A stretch of DNA of 22,044 nucleotides from positions 1-22,044 of IMG/VR virus record IMGVR_UViG_3300029798_000040; one strand, given 5' to 3'. Made by a program: the position numbers and the translations under genes. The stretch comes from a virus. The notes under the pieces are model-generated. The model had not been told where the DNA came from and ran no database searches. It was given only the letters and a program-made list of their open reading frames with translations. Each line of letters begins with the position of its first letter. Positions within the stretch are counted from its first letter, which is position 1. Of the stretch, positions 13,988 through 20,977 are shown piece by piece.

Positions 13988-14656
13988 TTAAATTTCAGGA
14001 CCGAACCAATAAGTAATATTGTTACTCGAAAATTGACATATAGTTATTCCTTTTCTTATTCCAACTGTAACAGCATAAGAATCAGGTATACATTTCAGAT
14101 TATCATTATTAAGAATCACATTATAATCACCCTTAATATCTGACTTTTGAGTTACTGTAAATGTATTGGAACTTTTACTTTTAATATTACACACTGAAAT
14201 TGTTCTCTTATTATCTTTTCTATTAATAACAAAATCTGGTATAGACATAATCATAGCAGCTTTGTTTAATTTTGTAAGGGATGAATTGTCTAAAGTAAAT
14301 TCATCCATTACTTCATCTAAAACAAATCTTTTGTCTGGTGGTTGGGTATCTTTAAAAAGATTAGCTGCTGCATAATAATATCTTATTTTATTTTCTGAAT
14401 TAGTATCATTTATATCTACATAACATGAACCAAATTCTAATTCAGGTTCTTCAAAAAGAGTTATTGCAGCCAGAAATTTTGGTAATTCGTATATTCCGCA
14501 TTCTACAGGAAATTCTTCTGATAAAAAAGCTTCTGCTAAAACATTTCTTTGAGGGATTCGTATTGTTCTTTGAGTATTACCAGGTCTAATTAACATAGAC
14601 TGATTAATAATAGAGAAGTTTTTTAAAATATCAAGTGTTTGTTTTGAAATCTTCAT
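13988..14656 (-). CDS. 45: Sliding clamp gp45
   Basis: The trimeric ring that tethers the polymerase to DNA and, in T4, also activates late transcription. The 222-residue protein (T4: 228) matches at both ends of the fold: MKISKQTLDILKNFSIINQS against MKLSKDTTALLKNFATINSG, then ECGIYELPKFLAAITLFEEP against DVAIYDLNGFLGILSLVNDD, and a conserved IRYYYAAANLFK region. Sequence conservation is low elsewhere, as usual for clamps, but the order 45-44-62-regA settles it. No Shine-Dalgarno site is visible before the ATG at 14656. Its presence is consistent with the TATAAATA late promoters, which need gp45. Confidence 0.92.
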   Translation of the reverse strand: MKISKQTLDILKNFSIINQSMLIRPGNTQRTIRIPQRNVLAEAFLSEEFPVECGIYELPKFLAAITLFEEPELEFGSCYVDINDTNSENKIRYYYAAANLFKDTQPPDKRFVLDEVMDEFTLDNSSLTKLNKAAMIMSIPDFVINRKDNKRTISVCNIKSKSSNTFTVTQKSDIKGDYNVILNNDNLKCIPDSYAVTVGIRKGITICQFSSNNITYWFGPEI

Positions 14657-14713
14657 AGTATCATTAACTGTTTATAATAAATATAGCAAAATATTTGACT
14701 TTTATAAAATAAT

Positions 14714-15709
14714 TCACTTTCCTTTATTCATATGGGCTTTTACAGAATCGTTATGACTTGGATCGATTCCTGAAGGATTTATAGGCTTACCTAATTGTGC
14801 ATGATGAGCAATTGACCCTCCAAAAGTATACGTCCCTGTATGACCTAATGAAATCCATGGTGTAATCCATATATGTAAGCCGATTTTCCTAGACATCTTA
14901 CAAAATTGATAATCTTCACTCAAATACCGACCTGTTTCTGGATCTATTCCACAATCAAATATTGCATAAACAGGTCTTGAACCATCAAAATTAGCGGTTC
15001 TTGCATGGTCTGGTATGTACTTCTGTTTTGGATATTTCTTCCTAAATGTCTCTATAGCTTCTTTAGAAATACACATGAAACCAGTACCCGTTTCCATAAC
15101 TTCTAAAGGTTCATTTAATTTGAAAGAGCTATTCTCTGAAGTTATTGGATTAAATACAAAATCGCCAACAAAGTTTCCAAGTTCCATCGGATTCCCATCT
15201 ACTATACCCGATTTGGCTGCATCATAAACCTTTTCCCATGCTATAGATTTTTTTGGATATGGAGCACCTATAATATCATATTTAGGTTTTCCTGGTTCTT
15301 GAATACCACATAGAGATAGTAATGCAATAGCATCCCTAGCATCGAAAGTGATATCTGCATCTATGAAAAGAAGATGTGTAGAATCCGAACGATAAAATTC
15401 GTCAACAAGATAATTTCTTGCTCTTTGTATCAGTGATTCATTGAAGAGATATTTAAATTTTATAGGCAATCCTATTTTCATACAAATCATTGCAAGATCT
15501 ATACATGACTTTGTATAAGAGCCTAGACATTGACCCCCAAACATCGGAGTCGCAACCATCAAAGACTTACCTTTAAGTCTTAATGACAATAAATCTAAAT
15601 ATTCTTTTTGGGATTTTAATTGGGCTTCCTGTTGTTCAGCTGATGTTCTTTGAGGTTCTTGATTTTCAACTGTTGGATCAAATACTTTAAATTCTTTTTC
15701 ACTTGACAT
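14714..15709 (-). CDS. Glycosyltransferase-like protein
   Basis: A 331-residue protein with features of a GT-A nucleotide-sugar transferase: MVATPMFGGQCLGSYTKS near 51-68, LFNESLIQRARNYLVDEFYR near 88-107, and a DxD-like metal site in LLFIDADITFDARD near 113-126. Later GTGFMCISKEAIETF and the acidic YLSEDYQFCKMSRKIG near 264-279 complete the pattern seen in family 2-like phage glycosyltransferases of T4-like cyanophages. The acceptor (DNA base, host surface polymer or virion protein) cannot be told. The N-terminal 45 residues are charged and probably disordered. It has its own candidate late promoter (15774-15781) and lies upstream of gene 45 without overlap. Confidence 0.82.
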   Translation of the reverse strand: MSSEKEFKVFDPTVENQEPQRTSAEQQEAQLKSQKEYLDLLSLRLKGKSLMVATPMFGGQCLGSYTKSCIDLAMICMKIGLPIKFKYLFNESLIQRARNYLVDEFYRSDSTHLLFIDADITFDARDAIALLSLCGIQEPGKPKYDIIGAPYPKKSIAWEKVYDAAKSGIVDGNPMELGNFVGDFVFNPITSENSSFKLNEPLEVMETGTGFMCISKEAIETFRKKYPKQKYIPDHARTANFDGSRPVYAIFDCGIDPETGRYLSEDYQFCKMSRKIGLHIWITPWISLGHTGTYTFGGSIAHHAQLGKPINPSGIDPSHNDSVKAHMNKGK

Positions 15710-15773
15710 TCTATTTTATGGTTTAAATATGATGTAAAAATAAACATAGTATTAATATAGAAATATTATTGTA

Positions 15774-15781
15774 TATTTATA
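15774..15781 (-). promoter_or_regulatory. Candidate T4-type late promoter (-10 box) before the glycosyltransferase
   Basis: TATAAATA on the minus strand in the 125-nt gap after the RNA ligase gene, 65 nt upstream of the glycosyltransferase start at 15709. Confidence 0.5.
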
Positions 15782-15834
15782 GTACATCATACTAAACAAA
15801 AATTTCTAAAAAGAATTTTCTCTTTTTATATTCG

Positions 15835-16926
15835 TTAATCTTTCTCCTTAACAAGAAAGATGTTTGAGATTGCCTTGAATGACTTCTCTCTCTTTAAAGT
15901 CTTAAAAATAATACCTTCACGATTTATATTGGAGTTCAATATAGATTTACCATCAGCTAAAGATAAAATATTTTCTATTGTAAGTAATTCAATACTATTC
16001 AACATATCTATGAACGGTACTTGTTTAAGTTCAAAAATTTGACATATATCATCCAATTCATTCACAGAAAGATATTTTTGTTTATCAATATCATATCCAT
16101 TAAATATATAAATATCTTGACCTTTAATTTTGTATGGATTTTTTTGAATACCTTCACCAATCACTTCACCCTGAATGGCTATATTTCTTCCAATATTCTT
16201 AAATTTTTCTTCTAAAGAATATCTTCTAGCAATAGACCAAAGAGTATTACCTTCTATTTCCTTCAAGTCAAGATTTCTTGAACATACACCAAAATAGTCA
16301 TTGTTTTTATAGATGGTACAAGATGTGCCGTCGAGCTTTTCCGTAACAATATATGATAATTTCTTCAGATTATCCCATTCATTAGTAAGATTTTGACATC
16401 TTTCTTCGTCTGTCCGTGGAATAAAAGAAGGAAACATACCAATAACCTCACCTGCTAGACATGCTGGAATAGGTGCTTCATATTTAAGAATACCCAAAAG
16501 ATCAGTAAAATCTAATTTTGTTATTTCTTCTTCTCCTTGTGTTTTACCTAATACTGCAATTAAATCATCCAATAAATCAAGAACAGGATACGGTCCATGT
16601 AATACATCAAGAGAATAATTTTTAATGCATGTAAGTGGAAGCAAAAGACCCTGAGAAATTTGTCCTCTCAATTTAATTGTTCTTAGTCTTTCTCCTTTAA
16701 CACCATTATATTCACGCGGTTCTTTTCCCTTTGAAAGAAAAGATGCTATCTCTGTGGGAACCCAGGAATCTACCTCTAAATAAATTACAAGATCGCCTGG
16801 CTGGTATAATCCTTTTTGCGAGACGACCTTCCATCCATCGACGGTAACGACCTCAATAGAATCTGCACCTTCGATGGGATTGATTTCTAAAATTCTTCTT
16901 ACTGTTGCTAATTTTCTCTCAGACAT
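15835..16926 (-). CDS. RNA ligase, DraRnl/Rnl5-like
   Basis: An ATP-dependent RNA ligase of 363 residues. Residues 1-60 (SERKLATVRRILEINPIEGA, then GWKVVSQKGLYQPGDLVIYL) form the N-terminal OB-like domain typical of the Deinococcus DraRnl (Rnl5) group, whose studied member seals 3'-OH/5'-phosphate nicks in RNA. The nucleotidyltransferase domain follows: motif I EKLDGTS with K197, SRN at 216-218 (motif Ia), motif III IAIQGEVIG near 249-257, IIIa YIFNGYDI at 273-280, motif IV REGIIFK at 336-342, motif V SFKAISNIFLVKE near 349-361. Start: ATG 16926 with GGGAG 8 nt upstream, preferred over a GTG seven codons earlier. It overlaps the stop of the upstream gene by 8 nt. Likely substrate: cleaved tRNA or other nicked RNA. 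Confidence 0.93.
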   Translation of the reverse strand: MSERKLATVRRILEINPIEGADSIEVVTVDGWKVVSQKGLYQPGDLVIYLEVDSWVPTEIASFLSKGKEPREYNGVKGERLRTIKLRGQISQGLLLPLTCIKNYSLDVLHGPYPVLDLLDDLIAVLGKTQGEEEITKLDFTDLLGILKYEAPIPACLAGEVIGMFPSFIPRTDEERCQNLTNEWDNLKKLSYIVTEKLDGTSCTIYKNNDYFGVCSRNLDLKEIEGNTLWSIARRYSLEEKFKNIGRNIAIQGEVIGEGIQKNPYKIKGQDIYIFNGYDIDKQKYLSVNELDDICQIFELKQVPFIDMLNSIELLTIENILSLADGKSILNSNINREGIIFKTLKREKSFKAISNIFLVKEKD

Positions 16927-17191
16927 AATCAATTCTCCCAACTTCACTCAATTTATAAGTTACAATTTTTATTCCTTTATTTTTTGCTACTCTTTGTGCT
17001 GCTTGTAATGCATATTGACCAGGATTTGCCTTTTTAAGATATAAATCTGGTTTAGGAAAAGCATTTGTTAATGCACTAGTTGCATGATTTTTCTTTTTCC
17101 ATACCTTTCCTAGTTCTTCTTTTTCGACCCAATCTCCTCCCTCTTTCATCCAGAGTGCACTATTCTCATTGTATATTTTATAGACTATCAT
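16919..17191 (-). CDS. Small phage protein, function unknown
   Basis: A 90-residue basic protein. The opening YKIYNENSALWMKEGGDW followed by GKVWKKKNHATSALTNAF recalls a family of small uncharacterised phage proteins with a pattern YKI-x-x-x-x-x-G-L-F-S-x-GG ... GKxW ... HL. The C-terminal half is lysine-rich with an amphipathic helix (YALQAAQRVAKNKGIKIVTY). It overlaps the RNA ligase gene by 8 nt, so the two are co-translated; whether they work together is unknown. Confidence 0.75.
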   Translation of the reverse strand: MIVYKIYNENSALWMKEGGDWVEKEELGKVWKKKNHATSALTNAFPKPDLYLKKANPGQYALQAAQRVAKNKGIKIVTYKLSEVGRIDYV

Positions 17192-17251
17192 AATTTACAC
17201 TTTTATTTTATTTTGAAGTTCTTTAATCTTATCTATAGGATTAAAATCATT

Positions 17252-17530
17252 TCATTTTGTGCATAATGAACAAAATTGAGAAGGATACGATCTTATTTTT
17301 CCTTCTGTACAATAATGAAACACAACAGGCGCTCTTAAACTTTCAGTTAATTCTTCTATAATCTTATCCTTCTCGCATATTACATCTTGATGCACTTTAT
17401 ATAATTGACTAACAACATGTTCAATTACATCTGCATCATCTGAACCCTTAAATATCCCTTTAATCCTCTTTAATTCTTCTACAAAGATGTTTCTAGACAA
17501 ATCAGGAACACTTAGTTTTTGGAAAATCAT
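17252..17530 (-). CDS. Small Cys-containing phage protein, possibly cut short
   Basis: A 92-residue protein with an N-terminal helical region, a charged helix (HQDVICEKDKIIEELTESLR) and a C-terminal half with HYCTEG and FCSLCTK, which could form one zinc site. No family recognised. It ends with TGA at 17254-17252. The same frame stays open after that TGA for 18 more codons (NDFNPIDKIKELQNKIKV) to a TAA at 17195, reading like the natural continuation of the protein and filling the gap before the next gene. A nonsense change from a Trp codon is one explanation. Confidence 0.65.
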   Translation of the reverse strand: MIFQKLSVPDLSRNIFVEELKRIKGIFKGSDDADVIEHVVSQLYKVHQDVICEKDKIIEELTESLRAPVVFHYCTEGKIRSYPSQFCSLCTK

Positions 17531-17554
17531 GTTGTTTAAAAAAAATAAATGTTT

Positions 17555-17923
17555 TTACGAATTTAGTTCATCGCTCATCTGTTCATCGGTAAATGCTTTT
17601 AGTATTTCAATTCTTTTATAAGCATCATTCAAAAGAATTGCATTTATTTCCGCATTTGTTTTAGCTTGTTCAAAATCCAATTCAGTTTGTGCAATCGTAT
17701 TTGAATAACCGAATTGTGAAACATCATCAGCAAAAGCTCTACTAATATCTCCTTGTGCATCTCCATGTTCAAAGTAACCATACCTCTCATTCAATACTAA
17801 CAATTGTTCATCTGTAATAAATGCAATTCTTTGATTAAATTTAAATAGTTTTTCTAAATCTTTAATTCTATTAGACTTTACCCGATTTTCAATATTTGAT
17901 AATAGAAGTTGATCTCCAATCAT
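17555..17923 (-). CDS. Phage protein, probably the 3' part of a frameshifted gene
   Basis: A 122-residue acidic, helical protein from the first ATG at 17923. Its reading frame is open further upstream to 18001 without an ATG, giving GYVQEDIKNKISDLHKSEIL before the Met, and this joins smoothly onto the frame of the 47-residue gene at 17973-18116 if one base of the G5 run at 17994-17998 is removed. The joined protein would be 186 residues. No family is recognised. There is no ribosome-binding site before 17923, which supports the view that this is not an independent gene. Confidence 0.6.
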   Translation of the reverse strand: MIGDQLLLSNIENRVKSNRIKDLEKLFKFNQRIAFITDEQLLVLNERYGYFEHGDAQGDISRAFADDVSQFGYSNTIAQTELDFEQAKTNAEINAILLNDAYKRIEILKAFTDEQMSDELNS

Positions 17924-17972
17924 TCTTCTAACATCAAGAATTTCTGATTTATGTAAATCACTTATTTTATTT

Positions 17973-18116
17973 TTAATATCTTCTTGTACGTATCCCCCAC
18001 CTTATCATACCTTCGGTTGTACGGTATCTCTTTGACTCTCCAAATGCCTCTGATAAAATATCAGATATGATTGTTTCAATCTTGTCGTCAAAATCTATAT
18101 ATTGCTGTTCACTCAT
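17973..18116 (-). CDS. Probable 5' part of a frameshifted gene (47 residues)
   Basis: A short frame starting MSEQQYIDFDDKIETIISDI at ATG 18116, whose first base overlaps the stop of the upstream gene (TAATG). It reads as ordinary protein up to EGMIRWG and then degenerates into IRTRRY before a TAA. The change occurs at a run of five G (minus strand) at 17994-17998; shifting there leads into the frame of the 17555-17923 gene. It is either a real frameshift mutation, a sequencing error in a homopolymer, or less likely programmed shifting. Confidence 0.55.
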   Translation of the reverse strand: MSEQQYIDFDDKIETIISDILSEAFGESKRYRTTEGMIRWGIRTRRY

Positions 18117-18334
18117 TATCGTGGCTTAGTTGGCGTAGTTTTAATGTAATATTCGGTGTGATCTGGAGTTTTTGCATATGGAACAAATACCATAGATACT
18201 GGACCGGTACTTATATTAGTAACAGAAATATATCTATAAATCCATCCACCAGGCACCTGCATATAAGATGTATTATCGTCAAGGTTATACCAAATTGAAG
18301 ATACTAACATCAAGGAGAGTAATAATTTTTTCAT
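18116..18334 (-). CDS. Small secreted or membrane-anchored peptide
   Basis: A 72-residue protein with a typical short signal sequence: KK at positions 2-3 followed by LLLSLMLVSSIW and then a polar mature part (YNLDDNTSYMQV). The mature region is beta-like and ends basic (TTPTKPR). No lipobox cysteine is present. Export to the periplasm or outer membrane of a Gram-negative host is inferred from the leader. The stop overlaps the next ATG as TAATG; the start at 18334 lies 4 nt after the stop of the kinase-like gene. Function unknown. Confidence 0.7.
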   Translation of the reverse strand: MKKLLLSLMLVSSIWYNLDDNTSYMQVPGGWIYRYISVTNISTGPVSMVFVPYAKTPDHTEYYIKTTPTKPR

Positions 18335-18338
18335 AGTA

Positions 18339-18845
18339 TCAGTAAAGTTTGTTATAAATTAATTCTGGAATATCATCACCTGCAGTTATTATTTCAAAAT
18401 GAAATCCTTCTGTAATAAGAAAAGAAATAATTTTTTTATCAATTAATATCGCTTCTTCTATCGTTTGATTTCTACCTAGAGGTGAATATTCAAAATTTCT
18501 TTTTATAAAATAATTCACGTTATCATATCCATTAAACAAATCAATGCAAAGTTGTGTAAAACTTTTAGGATAACTGTCTTTTGCATAAAATGTAGATAAA
18601 ATAAGTGGTGAATCTGTTATCGCAATATCCACTTTATCGATGAGTCTTGCTATGCGGTATTCTTGATTTGCGAATACATAATTCTGTTGAGAAAGTGCAT
18701 GATTAGATCCCTCGTATACTAAATCCTTAGCAAATTCTGTAACGAGTTCTACGTTAAACTTTTTCTTTTTCATTAAATAGAAAAGCCCTGCAGCAGCTGT
18801 TGATTTACCAGAGCCAGGGCCGCCGAAAAAATTAATAACCCTCAT
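18339..18845 (-). CDS. P-loop nucleotide kinase-like ATPase
   Basis: A 168-residue P-loop NTPase. Walker A GGPGSGKS occupies 8-15, followed by helix TAAAGLFYLMKKKKF. The lid and acceptor-like parts include VTEFAKDLVYEG near 39-50 and a Walker B-like IAITDSPLILS near 73-83. This arrangement resembles the AAA_28/NadR-like ATPases frequent in large phages, some annotated as nucleotide or NAD-related kinases; the substrate cannot be inferred. Its ATG overlaps the stop of the small gene upstream as ATGA, so it belongs to the chain of coupled genes from 19260 down. Confidence 0.82.
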   Translation of the reverse strand: MRVINFFGGPGSGKSTAAAGLFYLMKKKKFNVELVTEFAKDLVYEGSNHALSQQNYVFANQEYRIARLIDKVDIAITDSPLILSTFYAKDSYPKSFTQLCIDLFNGYDNVNYFIKRNFEYSPLGRNQTIEEAILIDKKIISFLITEGFHFEIITAGDDIPELIYNKLY

Positions 18846-19021
18846 ACTTCTTCTTCAAATGCTGTTATAGTATATTTCTGATGAAAGTTTTCAAACAATA
18901 TATTAATAAGATGTTCTTCTTTTTCTTTGCTATCTAAATGTTCGAATGCGTCTGGAACATCTACTATGCATGTAAATGACATTAAAGAATCTTCTTCTTT
19001 AAAATTTACCTTTATATCCAT
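18842..19021 (-). CDS. Small acidic phage protein (59 residues)
   Basis: A short acidic protein starting MDIKVNFKEEDSLMSFTCIV and ending TAFEEEV. Both ends are translationally coupled: the ATG shares a base with the stop of the membrane-protein gene (TAATG), and its TGA overlaps the ATG of the P-loop gene (ATGA). AAGG lies about 12 nt before the ATG. This tight fit, rather than any recognised family, is the reason to call it a gene. Confidence 0.65.
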   Translation of the reverse strand: MDIKVNFKEEDSLMSFTCIVDVPDAFEHLDSKEKEEHLINILFENFHQKYTITAFEEEV

Positions 19022-19260
19022 TATTGTTTTTCCTTATCTTCAAAATTAACTTCTTTAATACATGCAATTAAAAGTAAAATGCAAATGAACAATATTATGA
19101 CAGAAATTAATGCTAATTCCTTACCAATCAAAGTTGCTAGTATAATTGTTAAATATGACAAACTTCCAAAAAATAATACTAAACATAGAATTAGTAAAAT
19201 TAGTATACCTATAGTAGAAAAGAATTTCTTAGCAACTCTTTTTAAATATCCTTTTTTCAT
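19021..19260 (-). CDS. Small inner-membrane protein with two transmembrane helices
   Basis: A 79-residue protein: a basic N-terminus (KKGYLKRVAKKFF), a first hydrophobic segment around 17-43 (IGILILLILCLVLFFGSLSY), a short turn containing GKE, a second segment around 47-68 (LALISVIILFICILLLIACI) and an acidic C-terminus. The charges suggest both ends are cytoplasmic. The size and topology would fit a small holin or membrane-modifying phage protein, but no lysis gene is near, so no function is assigned. It is coupled to the following small gene by TAATG. Confidence 0.7.
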   Translation of the reverse strand: MKKGYLKRVAKKFFSTIGILILLILCLVLFFGSLSYLTIILATLIGKELALISVIILFICILLLIACIKEVNFEDKEKQ

Positions 19261-19276
19261 TTGTATTATTTGAATT

Positions 19277-19711
19277 TTATTTTATGATCCAACAATTCAC
19301 AATATATCTTAATGCTTGCAGCAACCCAGCTTCTATAGCATCTTCGTAAGTATCAAAAATAGCATAAAAATAATATTTATTAACGGTATTGGAGAGTTCG
19401 TTATGACCAATTGGCACGTCAATATGAACATTCCACCCTTCAAATATTGGTGATGGTTCAAGGTGCCATTCGTATTGTCTTGAAATTACAAGGTGAATAT
19501 CATGATTTTCCCTTAACCATTTTTGAAGTAAATTTTGAGTAGGAACAGAAACCCGAGGCTTATAAAAATTATGATTCTGTGGAATTACACCTAGTTCTGT
19601 TCCTTCTAACTTTTCTGTATCAGGAAGATAATAAACAGGTGCAGTAGGAACATCAAATCCTGCATTTTTAGCAAGAATTTCTGTATCAAATGTTACAAGT
19701 GCATCTTTCAT
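19277..19711 (-). CDS. Conserved phage protein, Bacteroidota-phage type
   Basis: A 144-residue protein from the ATG at 19711, beginning MKDALVTFDTEILAKNAGFD. Conserved-looking segments are VPTQNLLQKWLRENHDIHL near 75-93 and FDTYEDAIEAGLLQALRYI near 120-138. I recall this pair of motifs from uncharacterised proteins of phages and prophages of Bacteroidota; that is memory, not a search, and no function is known to me. The frame is open 18 codons upstream, but that part is the 68-bp repeat and is unlikely to be coding. The repeat directly upstream probably carries its promoter. No Shine-Dalgarno site is present. Confidence 0.8.
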   Translation of the reverse strand: MKDALVTFDTEILAKNAGFDVPTAPVYYLPDTEKLEGTELGVIPQNHNFYKPRVSVPTQNLLQKWLRENHDIHLVISRQYEWHLEPSPIFEGWNVHIDVPIGHNELSNTVNKYYFYAIFDTYEDAIEAGLLQALRYIVNCWIIK

Positions 19712-19713
19712 AA

Positions 19714-19781
19714 TATAATATTTAGTTATTTTTCTTATAATATAATATACAACAAAATGCAACAAAAAAGAAATTTTATTT
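19714..19781 (-). repeat. 68-bp promoter-like direct repeat, copy 1
   Basis: Matches 20090-20157 over 68 bp with one substitution. It ends 3 nt before the start codon of the gene at 19277-19711. On the minus strand it contains TTGCAT, a 17-nt spacer and TATAAG, a plausible sigma70-type promoter, followed by an A+T-rich leader with no Shine-Dalgarno site. Duplicated promoter cassettes of this kind often drive early phage genes. Confidence 0.75.
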
Positions 19782-19818
19782 TCTGAAAGTTTCTACTGTA
19801 GCAAATTCTGTTTGAATA

Positions 19819-20085
19819 TTACATTATAATTGAAAAACCCATTGCTTCCACTTCAAAAGAAGTACCATCCAATACTATAATATCTCCAACAGAAGTGCTA
19901 CGATGTGAATCTTTTAAATTAAAAACTGCAATGTCTTCATTTTCTGTCCACGCGTCATAAAGATTCTGAGTCTTTTCATAAACATATTCCAGCGCATCAG
20001 TTACTACTTCAGCATCAACAGCAATCATTGCTACAATTTTTTCTTCTTTTTCGAATGCTTTATGAATAACGGTTGCTATCATCAT
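19819..20085 (-). CDS. Conserved small phage protein with RSTSVGD motif
   Basis: An 88-residue protein. The middle ALEYVYEKTQNLYDAWTENE and the C-terminal HRSTSVGDIIVLDGTSFEVE followed by MGF form a pattern (W-x-E-N ... RSTSVGD-x-x-x-x-D-G ... G-F) that I recognise from small conserved phage proteins of unknown function. The start may be either of two adjacent ATG codons (20085 or 20082). It is preceded directly by copy 2 of the 68-bp repeat, which probably supplies the promoter. No activity can be assigned. Confidence 0.8.
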   Translation of the reverse strand: MMIATVIHKAFEKEEKIVAMIAVDAEVVTDALEYVYEKTQNLYDAWTENEDIAVFNLKDSHRSTSVGDIIVLDGTSFEVEAMGFSIIM

Positions 20086-20089
20086 GATA

Positions 20090-20157
20090 TATAATATTTA
20101 GTTATTTTTCTTATAGTATAATATACAACAAAATGCAACAAAAAAGAAATTTTATTT
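20090..20157 (-). repeat. 68-bp promoter-like direct repeat, copy 2
   Basis: Nearly identical to 19714-19781 (one A/G difference). It lies between the Thg1-like gene, whose last two codons it includes, and the gene starting at 20085. The same TTGCAT-17 nt-TATAAG arrangement is present on the minus strand. Confidence 0.75.
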
Positions 20158-20967
20158 ACAAATTGTTACTATCGGTTCTGCATTATTAAAAATAACATCA
20201 ACTTTATTCGTGATTTTATGAAAAATAGGATATTCTATAGATTTGATTATATGACGTTCAAATGACATCTGAGGATCTTTATGTGCTCTATGTTTTACTG
20301 GTAGATCTTTTAATTCATCTTCTGTGAATTCATTAAAAACTTTGACGCGTTTTACATATGAACCTCTTTTATTTTTTGTAGGTAAATCATTCCAATTTAC
20401 AGATTTTTCTAACATCATCTTATCCTGCATTTCAGAACCACTAAGACCCTGCAACTCTTTATGTGAAAATAAACTTTGTGCAACGCTGGAAATGCTATTT
20501 TTTGTAGCATCGTTTTCTATCCATAGTAATTGAACACACGCATCATGTAAAGTCGGAGTCTGGTATATTCGACAATCAAATGTAGCTATTTTATTATGTT
20601 CTGGTAAATATGATTCCCTAACAGAATTGAAATGATTTACACATTTAGCAGTTAGCTTAGAAAGAATTTTTTGTTTTTTTCCGTCGTTATATAATGATGA
20701 CTTTTTATCATCACTGTAAAGAATAAGAGTAATCTCATCGCTTTGTGTATAACCAATAACAGCATTAGTTTCTTCTACTAAAAACTTAGTAGTATCAATC
20801 ATTAAGTTGTTCAAATTTTCATCGAATGGTCTATTAAGTCCCTTTGTCCAAGAATGAAAATTATTACCATCTAATCTGATTATAACGGGAAGAGTTGGAA
20901 TCATCACTTCTGTTGAAAAATTACGTTCCAACCATTTACACCAATCACCTAAAGTTTTAAATTTCAT
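20152..20967 (-). CDS. tRNA-His guanylyltransferase-like 3'-5' polymerase (Thg1 family)
   Basis: A 271-residue Thg1-superfamily enzyme, which adds nucleotides to the 5' end of RNA in the reverse direction. Thg1 itself adds G-1 to tRNA-His; bacterial and archaeal Thg1-like proteins (TLPs) can repair 5'-truncated tRNAs. Diagnostic features: VIIRLDGNNFHSWTKGLNRP near 28-47 with metal-ligand D33, and YTQSDEITLIL near 73-83 with S76, D77 and E78 (the catalytic SDE). The later FDCRIYQTPTLHDACVQLLW region and the basic segment KRGSYVKRVK also fit. It lies 10 nt after the HNH/RNA-ligase gene, so the two are probably co-transcribed, which suggests joint work on damaged tRNA. No Shine-Dalgarno site is seen. 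Confidence 0.92.
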   Translation of the reverse strand: MKFKTLGDWCKWLERNFSTEVMIPTLPVIIRLDGNNFHSWTKGLNRPFDENLNNLMIDTTKFLVEETNAVIGYTQSDEITLILYSDDKKSSLYNDGKKQKILSKLTAKCVNHFNSVRESYLPEHNKIATFDCRIYQTPTLHDACVQLLWIENDATKNSISSVAQSLFSHKELQGLSGSEMQDKMMLEKSVNWNDLPTKNKRGSYVKRVKVFNEFTEDELKDLPVKHRAHKDPQMSFERHIIKSIEYPIFHKITNKVDVIFNNAEPIVTICK

Positions 20968-20977
20968 AATATTTAAT

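Noticed and set aside
15808-15827. Terminator after the DraRnl-like ligase
   Set aside because: The 7-bp stem is almost entirely A-T and too weak to call.
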